From Iris pallida (taxonomy: Eukaryota; Streptophyta; Magnoliopsida; Asparagales; Iridaceae), in the NCBI GenBank assembly GCA_029216955.1, contig JANAVB010015600.1, forward strand, positions 24,785,010 through 24,849,009: DNA of 64,000 bases, given 5' to 3'. Positions 54,950-64,000 of the stretch are shown in pieces. How positions within the stretch are numbered: the first letter of the stretch is position 1; the number at the start of each line of letters is the position of its first letter. The notes beneath the pieces are model-generated. The model had not been told where the DNA came from. It searched no databases and saw nothing but the letters and a program-made list of their open reading frames with translations. Both the position numbers and the translations under genes were made by a program.

Positions 54950-56060
54950 ATACATAGAACTTCCACGTTAATAGCACCTTTGAGTTGTTTTGTGTATCCC
55001 TATTAAGCCTACTCCTACCATGTTCTCATTACCTCTGAGTAGGGAGGCTCTACTTCAGACCCATATTTACCACATTCTCATTACCTCTGAGTAAATATGT
55101 TGGTTTTCTGTCCACTTATTTTCCGTACTCGCACTGCCAGTACACAAAAAGGATAATTGGTCCACAAATGTCCTCTGTTGACCACAAATGCTGTATTAGG
55201 TCCTCTAGTACATGCACCCCTTTTTCACAATCATATGCTTCTGGAACCCAGTTGTTCCGTGGCATTCATTACCCGTTACGTAGAACTTCCACGTCCATAT
55301 TACCTCTGAGTTGTTCTATGTATCCTCATTAGTCCCACTCCTACCACGTCCTTATTACCTCTGAGTAGGAAGGCTCTACTTTAGACCCATATTTACCACG
55401 TCCTCATTATCTATGAGTAAATATGTTGGTTTTCTCTCCACTTATTATCCGTACTCGTACCCCTAGTACACAAAAAGGATAATAGGTCAACAAATGTCCT
55501 CTGTTGACCACAAATGCTGTATTAGGTCCTCTAGTACATGTACCCCTTTTTCACAATCATATGCTTCTAGAACCCAGTTGTTCCATGGCATTTATTACCC
55601 GTTACGTAGAACTTCCACGTCCATATTACCTTTGAGTTGTTTTATGTATCCTCATTAGGCCCACTCCTACCACGTCCTTATTACCTCTAAGTATGAAGGC
55701 TCTACTTTAGACCCATATTTAGTACGTCCTCATTACCTCTGAGTAAATATGTTGGTTTTCTCTCCACTTATTATCCGTACTCGCACCGCCAGAACACAAA
55801 AAGGATAATAGGTCCACAAATGTCCTCTGTTGACCACAAATGCTGTATTAGGTCCTCTAGTACATGCACCCCTTTTTCACAATCATATGCTTCTGGAACC
55901 CAGTTGTTCCATGGCATTCATTACCCGTTACGTAGAACTTCCTCGTCCATATTACCTCTAAGTTGTTCTATGTATCCTCATCTGAGTCCACTCCTACCAC
56001 GTCCTCATTATCATCAACCCTATATTTACCATGTTCTTACCACCTCTGAGTAAATATGAT
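54950..56060 (+). repeat. 326-bp higher-order repeat in Tat-B
   Basis: The string GTTACGTAGAACTTCC occurs at 55275, 55601 and 55927, exactly 326 bp apart, and a related start lies near 54950. Each unit combines GTCCTCATTACCTCTGAGTA sub-repeats, an ATTATCCGTACTCG segment and a unique-looking part (TGTCCTCTGTTGACCACAAA). It is a higher-order array formed from the simpler monomers seen in Tat-inner. Confidence 0.9.
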
Positions 56061-56250
56061 GGTTCCCTCTCTCAACTTATTATCCGTTCCTAAAACCAAG
56101 GTACGCCATGGATGATAAGTCCACATAAAATCCCTAGCGGGAGTACCCAAACCTATCACGTCCATGCAACCTCCGATAGGATTGCCACACCTAAACAACT
56201 CGACTTTCCATGCTTCTTATTCAAAGTATTCCAAATTTGCAATTTGAAAA

Positions 56251-56265
56251 CTTTGAAGGGGGTCT
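56251..56265 (+). other. Polypurine tract of Tat-B
   Basis: CTTTGAAGGGGGTCT lies directly before the 3' LTR start TGTAGAAGC and is identical to the tract of Tat-inner. Confidence 0.88.
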
Positions 56266-56398
56266 TGTAGAAGCATGAATAATGTTGCTTTTATTCCCAC
56301 ATCGGAAAGGAGAAGAAGAAAGGGCTCACTCCATTCTATAAATAGAGCCCACTTGCCTCCTTTGAAAAGGGCACCAACTTCCCTTCCCTCCTTCCAAT

Positions 56399-57246
56399 TT
56401 GGACTCTTCCTACTACGCACCTTCGGGTGCTAAGTCGAAGAAGTCTAGGGCAGTACGGGCTCAACAAGCCCAGTCAACTGTCCAAGCTGCTGACCGTCAG
56501 CAGACACCGTTAACTGTTATACGGACTCCTGATGGAAAGTTATACAGAATCGCCCGCGTCCAATATGCAGAACGGACAGGGTGGGTCTCAGAAGTCTTCC
56601 TATAACGATCGAGCGCAGTGCTTTACTAGCCTCAGATCAGGGAGCAAATATGATGGTCCCAAAAGTCTTTCTATAATGATTGAGAGCAAGTGTTTTTACT
56701 AGCCTCAGATCAGGGAGCAAATATGATACCTACGCACCAGGGCGCTCGGGATACTTGGGCCCACAAAACAGATGTGAAGGTAGATCAATCTGCTCTCGAC
56801 TTGTGGGAGGTGGTCATTCACAAATACAAGAAGAGAGAAGCAACCTTGGCGTGCGATGAGCCCTTTCCAGAACATTACTGCACCCAAGCCATCATCAACT
56901 GCCGCTGCCACAAGACAGTGGCTCCACTATCAAGGCAGTCTATTTTCTAGCGACTGCGACCTACTGCGCCTTTCCAACTTCATCTCAAAAACATAATGCC
57001 AATTGAAGACGTTTTAACGGCCTGCTCTCAACTGGATGCATTACTCAGATGTCTCAGTTAGGCACATCGTCTCAGTCAAGCACATCACAATCTTCTGAAG
57101 GAGTCCACCGTCAAATCTTCTTCGAACAAGGAGATCAGTCAAGAGGAAGACAGACGAAACTCTCTCAAATCGTGACATTCGGCACAGCACCTTCTCCTAG
57201 GGCCCCCATACCCATCCAGCCAGAAAATATCCTTCAGGCGGTTTAG
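56399..57246 (+). pseudogene. Gag-derived block inside the Tat-B 3' LTR
   Basis: Frames 56399-56605 and 56690-56950 translate to a Gag segment: 'DSSYYAPSGAKSKKSRAVRA', 'VIRTPDGKLYR', 'LLLASDQGANMIPTH', then 'CTQAIINCRCHKTVAPLSRQS' and a TAG at 56948. A Ser/Gln-rich frame follows (57049-57246, 'MSQLGTSSQSSTSQSSEGV' to 'IQPENILQAV'). Element gag proper carries the homologous segment at 50280-50770. The block starts about 55 bp after a TATA box (56336), so it could be transcribed as its own short message. Presence in both LTRs shows that it was part of the transposing unit. Confidence 0.8.
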
Positions 57247-57261
57247 TCATGAAATATTCTT

Positions 57262-57650
57262 TATACGGCTCGGTCATGAGATGTCCTCATGCGGCTCGGT
57301 TAGAAGGCATTCCTCATGCGGCTCGGTCATGAGACATTCCTCATGCGACTCGGTCATAAGACGTCCTTCACGAGGCTCGGTCAGAAGGTATTCCTCATGC
57401 GGCTTGGTCATGAGACATTCCTCATGCAGCTCGGTCATGAGGCGTTCTTCATACAGCTCGGTCATGAGATATTCCTTATACGGCTCGGTCATGAGACGTC
57501 CTTTATGCGACTCTATCATGAAACATTCCATCATGAGGCTCGGTCATAAGACATTCCTTCATACGGCTCGATCATGAGACATTCTTTCATGCGGCTTAGC
57601 CATAAGACATTCTTCACACAGTTCGGCTAGGAGACATCCTTCATGCGGCT
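57262..57650 (+). repeat. CATGCGGCTCGGTCATGAG minisatellite, 3' LTR copy
   Basis: The partner of 48790-49180, with the same units and scattered substitutions. Array length is nearly conserved between the two LTRs. Open frames on both strands are repeat translation. Confidence 0.88.
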
Positions 57651-58139
57651 CGCCACAGAAGATTAGTTGATGCACGTGACAAGTTGACCAGGTCTCAACT
57701 GCTCAATGACAAATCATAACAAATCCTAACAAATCCCAAGCTATCAGTCACAGACCGAGTCTCGAGGCATGATTACGGCCATGTGGCCTGGGGATTTGCC
57801 ACGTGGTCATCTAGGCAGCCCAAAATATCCTTCATCCCGAAATCACTATAACTAGCAGGGTGCCACACCCCTGCAAGATGGTTGGCAATCCAAGGCTGGC
57901 AACTTTCAAGAGAAAAGTAATTTCTTCACGAGTTAGAGACTGCATCAGATAGTCCATGGAGTAAGGCAGAGTTGATAGCACTTTCCCGAGCCTCCACCGT
58001 CAGCCCCCATATTCAAAACTAAATAATTATATTTAGATTGTTTCCTAGGATTTCATTCTAGGCTTTTCTTTGTACAAGCGAGTTTACAATCAATTTCAGT
58101 GTTCTGTAATACCTGTCTTTAATTTTTTTATGGCAAACA

Positions 58140-58610
58140 ATTGACCCTCGCACTCTGCAGATGCTATGAATTAGGTGGAATGCACCATCTAGCAAGGTGA
58201 CGTTCGTGTTTTGAAGCTTCGTCCACATATCGAAGACTTTAGCTAAATACTTTTGAAGACTCTCTACAACAGTCCAAAGAAGATGTTGCGATTTCCTACC
58301 ATTCTAGGTGGTTTGTAAATGCTGGTTATACAAAGGGAAGAAATGTATGGAACGACTATCTCATATCGTTCGTTTGAGTCAAGTTTGTAAGCCCGCACGA
58401 CATTAAGTTGTAATCGAGTCATGTAAATGATGTTCATTATCAATAAAATGAACTTTCTTCTGTATCATATGTGTTGTTCAGTTTCTCTGTGTAGTCTCTA
58501 TTGTTGTGTTTTGTATAACCTTATGATTTTTCTTGTGCGGGTGCAACTTAGGTTCGTACGACATCACGTCCGAGAGACGACTATCGATTCTACAGAATCG
58601 GGGCATGACA
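58140..58610 (-). repeat. LTR fragment related to the solo LTR at 33835
   Basis: On the minus strand it starts TGTCATGCCCCGATTC at 58610 and includes GACGTGATGTCGTACG and a 'CACAGAGAAACTGAACAACAC' -like segment, all matched near 33835-34060. It is cut by the Tat-B insertion at 58144. The two copies are clearly diverged. Confidence 0.65.
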
Positions 58611-58744
58611 GAAGACGGTGTATCCTCGAGCCAGATTATATTAACAGATTTGATCAGCCCTCGTCCTCACAAGAATGATATGCCCCAGCGGAAAGCGCAT
58701 CCACTTTAGCGATCGATCAAGTTGCATTCCACACATGTACTATT
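58611..58744. other. Short spacer, nothing recognised
   Basis: A short sequence between the LTR fragment and the duplicated block. No feature is supported. Confidence 0.4.
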
Positions 58745-59625
58745 AAGTGAATAAGTATGCCATGAAACTAAATAGAATACCAACTTTAATTCTACCAAGG
58801 TCACTTTTTGGAATTCTTAAGTTCAACAAAGTTGAATAAGCCCTAATAAGGACCAATTTGAATTGTTGTTTTGTTCCATCCCAACCCTATTTAGATTATA
58901 TGGTTTAGTCATTTTAGCTATGAGACGTACCAAACATACTTGTTCATCTCAATATCCAGATAGCCATTATAAAATATAGTCCAACAAACATTTCACGAAA
59001 CAAAAATACTAGTAGAACTCATGAGTTCTTAATTTTTAAAACTATACCATAAAAAAATATTGGATTACATGCATCTTATTTCTTAATTTTTTTTAAAAAA
59101 ATGAAATAAATAAATTATACTTTCAATATTAGTTAAGTATACATGTCACATCCATATTGTAAGTTATTATTTTGAGTTTTTATTTGAATTTATGTAGTCC
59201 AACCCATTTTGAAAATTTAGAAATGAACCTTCCAACCAGCATACCTAAATAAAAAATGTTTGTCGAATCGAGGAAGAAATCGTACGGTAGATCGTGCTGA
59301 CCTAGTCCCTATCTAGTGGCTCGAGTTCCTTGCTATACCAGATCTATCCCTTCATTGGAATACAGCCACATCACCGCACATTGTTCGGTCCCCTCATCCA
59401 CCCCCTCGGTTCGAGAAGCGTGTTGTACCTAAATTGTGTTCGTTAGGCTTTCTAGGAAACATGTCACAATCTAGAAGATAAAGAATGGACCCACACAATG
59501 ACACATCACCACACTGAATAGTCAAAGATAATTTTTTTAGCAAATTGAATAGTCGAAGAGATGAATGATACTTCTCAACCCAAAATATAGAAACTGACAC
59601 TTCTCACTCTTTCATTTATTTCTCC

Positions 59626-60325
59626 TAGGGCTGCAAATGAGCCAAGCCGTTCCCAAGCTGCTCGAAGCTCGTCTCGATAAAAGCTTGTTTAAGCTCGGTT
59701 TGCTTAGTAATAAAGTCGAGCTCAAGCTTCATTTCAGAGCTCGTTTAATAAACGAGCCAAGCTCAAGCTTAGAAGTACTCGGCTCATTTGAGCTCGCAAG
59801 CTGGCTTGTTTATGAGCTTGCGAGCTAGCTCATTTAGGAGCTTGTTTAGAAGCTCGTTTGTCCTTTGCTGAATTCTAATTTTATATATGTTTGTATAACA
59901 ATATGGTTGTATGCATTATATATTTATTTGTCCTTAATAATTGATATTAACCAACTTCACTAATTAATTTTTTCATAAATCAATTGTTAATACTACATGT
60001 ACTTCAATTCAAACCTAACTAGCTTGAAATAGAGTTCGAAATCAAGCTTAATGAGCTTGAAATAAAGTTGAGCGAGCTTGAAATCAAGCTTAATGAGCAT
60101 GAGTTTGAGCTATCAAGCTTGTTTATCAAGCTTGAATCAAGCCAAGCTCAAGCTCAAACCAAGCCAAGCTCATGCTTAATATAAACAAGCTCGAGCCAAG
60201 CTCGAGCCAAGCTCAAGCTCTAAAATGAAAATTTTATCAAGCTCGAGCTTGAGCTCGATTAATTCTAGTCAAGCCAAGCTCAAGCTTACAAAATCTTGGC
60301 CCAGCTTGGCTCGTTTGCAGCCCTA
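59626..60325. mobile_element. Non-autonomous hAT-like element (copy 2), 700 bp
   Basis: The ends are TAGGGCTGCAAATGAGCCAAG and, as reverse complement, TAGGGCTGCAAACGAGCCAAG. They are flanked by ATTTCTCC on both sides (59618-59625 and 60326-60333). The interior is AAGCTTGAGCTCG-type repeats with an AT-rich centre. The paralogous segment near 62760-62780 lacks it. It is the same family as 33691-36231. Confidence 0.9.
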
Positions 60326-60552
60326 ATTTCTCCCATCACTTGCCAATAAAATAAAAATACAGTTGCAAAAACACTTTCATGACCCCAACCATCAAGAACT
60401 AGTGAAGTCTTGGTGTCTCACCACAATAGCAACTCTTCCAATCTCCTCCCTCACTTCCTCATCAGGAAAAAAATGAGCCCACTTTTGAAGGTACTTTCCT
60501 CTCTTCCTTCTCTTTTTTACTTGGTGGATCTGTACTTTCCTCGACTTCAGAT

Positions 60553-61035
60553 CAATGGTTTGAGAAATGGGTTCCTTTCAATGGTTTGAGAAGTAGGTTT
60601 GCTTCAAAATTTGATTTTGATGTGTTTTTATAGGGTTTTGGGATGGTTTGAGAAATGGAGTTTGCTTCAAAATTTGATTTTGAAGTGTTTTTAATAGGGT
60701 TTTGGGATGGTTTGAGAAGTGGGTTTGCTTGAAAATTTGATTTTTTTTAATGTGTTTTTATAGGGTTTTGGGATGGTTTGAGAAGTGGGTTTGCTTCAAA
60801 TTTTGATTTTGATGTGTTTTTATTGGGTTTTGCGATGGTTTGAGAAATGGGATTTGCTTTAAAATTTGATTGTGAAGTATTTTTAATAGGGTTTTGGGAT
60901 GGTTTGAGAAGTGGGTTTGCTTCAAAATTTGATTTTGATGTGTTCTTTTATGAGGGTTTGGGATGGTTTGAGGAATGTGTTCGCTTCAAAGTTTGATTTT
61001 GATGTGTTTTTATAGGGTTTTGGGATTTCTGGTTT
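60553..61035 (+). repeat. About 65-bp minisatellite, seven units
   Basis: Units contain GGGTTTTGGGATGGTTTGAG and GCTTCAAAATTTGATTTTGA, starting near 60634, 60698, 60763 and onward. The second duplicate copy has about four units (62990-63230). Confidence 0.85.
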
Positions 61036-61775
61036 ATGTTTTGATTAATAAAAATATGTTTTGTTTGCAATATACAAAGTTAGGGTTGGTATCTATTCTT
61101 AGTGGTCAAGTAAACTTTAGAGACATTTTTAGGTTCATGTTTGGGTTTGGTTAGAACTTCTAATGTGACAAGAATGTACCTTATCAAAATTACACACAAT
61201 GAGTTTTATGGATTTTTGTTTGGCACAAATTCTATGTTGCATGTACACGAATTCAATAAGACAGTGGTACGAACACTGCGACAAAGGAAGATAATCTACT
61301 GTGGCATGTCCTAGTGTATTTTGGAGTTGCCATGTCTGAGACGATTCACACATGGTCCCTAATTATCTTTGAGCCTGCAAGTTGGTCCTTTAAAATTATT
61401 TGCAGAGCGATGGTTCATCAGAATCAACTCCACAGTTTTACATCATAGTTAGAAATGTAGAAAGTAGTAGACTTGGGATATGCATTAGCTTCTTCCACTT
61501 TGGATTTGCCAGGTTCTTTTGTATAGAGGTATAATTGGTAAATTGTTTTCTACAATTAGAAGCAAGCAGTGGATGTAGGTCGGAGAAACAAAAATAAGAA
61601 GGAAATTATTGAACAATGCACCACTACAACATGGAAGGATAAAGAATTTGTTAGCGCAATTCTATAGGATAGTTCAACCATCGTATTAGTATTGACGTGC
61701 TGAAACTTGAACAAGAAACCAAACGAGGATAAGGGGGTGACATCTCCCATTGTTCCATACTTTTGAAGGCTTAGA

Positions 61776-62299
61776 TTCGACCCTGATAAATCAGTTCTAG
61801 ATGGTGCGATCCAAATTAATCTCAAATTAACCCAGTCCCTATATTGGGGTGTAAAAGGATGGAATTTGGTCTTAATGCACACTATAAATGAGCCAAATTT
61901 GGACTAGACTAATTTGCAAAGATTAGTTCCAGACTGACCAAAATTAATTTTAAGGATTTGGTTCATGTTGAATTTAGTTAAAATCAAATTATTCATCTTT
62001 GTTTGATAGCTAGACGTATGGGATACTGCATGGATACTTCAATTAACGTGTCGAACCCACATCCGTTCTTATCGGATACTCAGAAACTTGGGGTACTTCA
62101 AGAATACGTATTAGATACAATTCCTAATGTGTCAAGTTTTTCGAATTTCTAGTAGGGATCACCCTAAGTACAAGACAATGACGACATTTTATATGTACCT
62201 TGCAATGAAACATACCCTACATTTCAAACTAGAACTAGACTAGACCATAATGTAGTTGTAGTGTAGCGCTAGTTCTTTCAAACCAAAAACCAAACACAA
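61776..62299. other. AT-rich spacer between duplicate copies
   Basis: No gene is seen. The end (about 62215-62300, CTACATTTCAAACTAGAACT onward) is similar to 37080-37165, suggesting a dispersed repeat. Confidence 0.5.
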
Positions 62300-64000
62300 G
62301 AAGTGAACAAGTACACCATGAAACTTAATAGAATAGCAACTTAAGTTCTACCAAGTTCTATAACTTTTTGTAGTTCTTAGGTTCAACAAAGTGGAACAAA
62401 CCCTAATAAGGACCAATTTGGATTATGTTTCGTTTATTCGTTCCCTATTTAGATTATAATGGTCTAGTAATTTTAGCCATCAGACAAACCAAACATACTT
62501 GTTCATCTCAATATCCAGATAGTTATTTCAAAGTATAGTCCAATAACTATTTCAAAAAATCGGAAATGAACATTCCAACCAACATTATTACCTAAATTTT
62601 GTTCGTTAGGCTTTCTAGTAAACGTGTCACAGTCAGAAGATAGAGGAATGGGCTCACACAATGACACATCACCACACTGAACATTGTACAGTACTAGTCA
62701 AAGAGATGAATGACACTTCTCACCCCCAATACAGAAACTGACACTTCTCATCTTTTTCCTCTCTTTCTCCCATCACTTGCCAAAATACAAAAACAAAAAA
62801 TAGCTGCAACAACACTTTCATGACCCCAACCATCAAAAAAGAGTGAATTCTCACCACAACAATAGCTCTTCCATTCTCCTCTCTCACTTCCTCGTCAGAA
62901 CACAAGGAGCCTAGTTTTGAAGGTACTTTCCTCTCTTCCTTCTCTTTTTTACTTGCTGGATCTTTACTTTTCTTGACTTTCGGATCGATGGTTTGAGAAA
63001 TAGGTTCCCTTCAAAATTTGTTTTTAAAGGATTTTGGGGTGGTTTGAGAAATGGGTTTGCTTCAAAATCTGGTTTTGATGTGTTCTTATAGGGTCTTGGG
63101 ATGGCTTGACAAGTGGGTTTGCTTCAAAATTTGATTTTGATGTGTTTTCTTATAAGGGTTTGGGATGGTTTCAGAAATGTGTTAGTTTCAAATTTTGATT
63201 TTGATGTGTTTCTATAGGGTTTTGGGAAGGAAAGATAGGTTTTTATTTCTGGGTTAGGATTTGATTAATAAAAAATTGTTTGGTTTGCGATATACAAAGT
63301 TAAAGTTGGAATCTATTCTTAGTGGTCAAGTAAACTTTAGAGACATCTTTAGGTTCATGTTTGGGTTTGGTTAGAACTTCTAATGTGACAAAAATGTACC
63401 TTATCAAACTTACGCACAATGAGTTTATGGATTTTTGTTTGACACGGATTCTATGTTGCATGTACACAAATTCAATAAGACATCGGTACGAACACAGTGA
63501 CAAAGGAAGAAAATATATTGTGGCATGTCCTAGTGTTTTTTAGAGTTGTCATGCCATGTCCGAGACGATTCACACATGTTCCCTAGTTATCTTTGAGCCT
63601 GCAAGTTGGTCCTTTAAAATTATTTGCAGAGCGATGGTTCATCGGAATCGACTCCACAGCTTTACATTGTAGTTAGAAATGTATAAAGTAGCCAGACTTG
63701 GGATATGCATTAGCTTCTTCCACATTAGATTTGCCAGGTTCTTTTGTATAGAGGTGTAATTGGTCAATTGTTTTCTACAATTAGAAGAAAGCAGTGGATG
63801 TAGTTAGGAGAAACAAAAATAAGAAGGAAATTATTGAACAATGCACCACCACAACAAGGAAGGATGAAGAATTTGTTAGCACAATTCTATAGAATAGTTC
63901 AACCACCGCATTAGTATTGACGTGCTGAAACTTGAACAAGAAATCAAACGGAAGAAGGGGGTGACATCTCCTATAGTTCTAGACTTTTGAAGGCTTAGGT
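62300..64000. repeat. Duplicated AT-rich segment, copy 2 (runs off the window)
   Basis: Collinear with 58745-61775 up to the window end, without the hAT-like insertion and with fewer minisatellite units (62990-63230). Reading frames inside are short and not conserved between the copies, so no protein is claimed. Confidence 0.8.

Larger units (their letters stand above)
38881..58139 (+). mobile_element. Tat-B: deleted Tat-family element carrying a CACTA in its 5' LTR
   Basis: Flanked by ATTGA (38876-38880 and 58140-58144), with TG...CA LTRs, PBS and PPT. Without the CACTA it is about 10.3 kb. The internal part keeps gag, protease and the linker. It then joins directly to the last codons of integrase, followed by tandem arrays. 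RT, both RNase H domains, most of integrase and any antisense gene are absent. It is therefore a non-autonomous derivative of the same family as Tat-inner, which shares its PBS, PPT and LTR ends. Confidence 0.92.
56266..58139 (+). repeat. 3' LTR of Tat-B (uninterrupted, 1874 bp)
   Basis: Starts TGTAGAAGC and ends GGCAAACA, followed by ATTGA. It is about 0.5 kb longer than the inner Tat LTRs because of a gag-derived block (56399-57246). It carries two TATA-like sites, CTATAAATAG at 56336-56345 and CTATAACTAG at 57845-57854. It is the intact counterpart showing where the CACTA entered the 5' LTR. Confidence 0.93.
58745..61775. repeat. Duplicated AT-rich segment, copy 1
   Basis: Similar in order to 62300-64000. 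Shared anchors include 'CCCTAATAAGGACCAATTTG', 'CTTGTTCATCTCAATATCCA', 'CTTTCATGACCCCAACCATC', 'TTTAGAGACAT' and 'AGTGGTCAAGTAAACTTTAG'. Copy 1 is longer because of a hAT-like insertion, extra minisatellite units and other indels. No coding sequence that I can support. Confidence 0.8.

Noticed and set aside
61556..61882. 108-residue frame in the right flank
   Set aside because: No domain. The frame is not kept in the duplicate copy at 63780-64000.

Overview
The window looks like a nuclear, repeat-rich segment of an angiosperm genome, probably a eudicot, although the species cannot be named from the sequence. Every coding region I can support belongs to a transposable element, and no host gene is recognisable. 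The evidence is plant-type Ty3/gypsy (Tat lineage), Ty1/copia, CACTA and hAT-like elements with their hallmark domains, GT-AG introns, and AT-rich intergenic DNA.

Layout. Positions 1-2540 are AT-rich with one GC-rich low-complexity block. Positions 2541-28149 hold two nested minus-strand Tat elements of one family. An older copy (called Tat-outer here: 5' LTR 26641-28149, gag start, then 8464 down to 2541) was split inside gag by a 17.7-kb copy (Tat-inner, 8465-26165). Tat-inner has two LTRs, a PBS, a PPT and the target duplication TGAGC. It carries gag, protease, reverse transcriptase, two RNase H domains and integrase. On the opposite strand it carries a four-exon gene resembling plant mobile domain (PMD) proteins, with its own TATA box and poly(A) signal. 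Tat-outer itself adjoins the RNase H end of a minus-strand copia element (28150-33311).

Positions 33691-36231 are a non-autonomous hAT-like element split by a probable solo LTR. Positions 38881-58139 are a third, plus-strand Tat element (Tat-B), flanked by ATTGA. Its internal region has lost RT, RNase H and most of integrase. Its 5' LTR was later split by an 8.9-kb CACTA transposon (39881-48789) with TNP2-like and TnpA-like genes, and that CACTA contains another hAT-like insertion (40480-41916). Positions 58140-64000 hold an LTR fragment and a duplicated AT-rich segment, one copy of which contains a hAT-like element while the other shows the empty site.

How it works together. The Tat proteins would have made a gag particle and a polyprotein for reverse transcription and integration. 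TNP2 and TnpA would have mobilised the CACTA. All are now broken, mostly by stop codons that can be read as C-to-T or G-to-A changes of CAG, CAA, CGA or TGG codons. This is the pattern expected from long-term cytosine methylation.

The least ordinary observations are: the antisense spliced PMD-like gene; a piece of gag built into the LTRs of Tat-B; gag start codons lying inside the LTR so that the PBS is translated; a CATGCGGCTC motif reused in LTR, gag and intron; and four datable nested insertions with clean target duplications.
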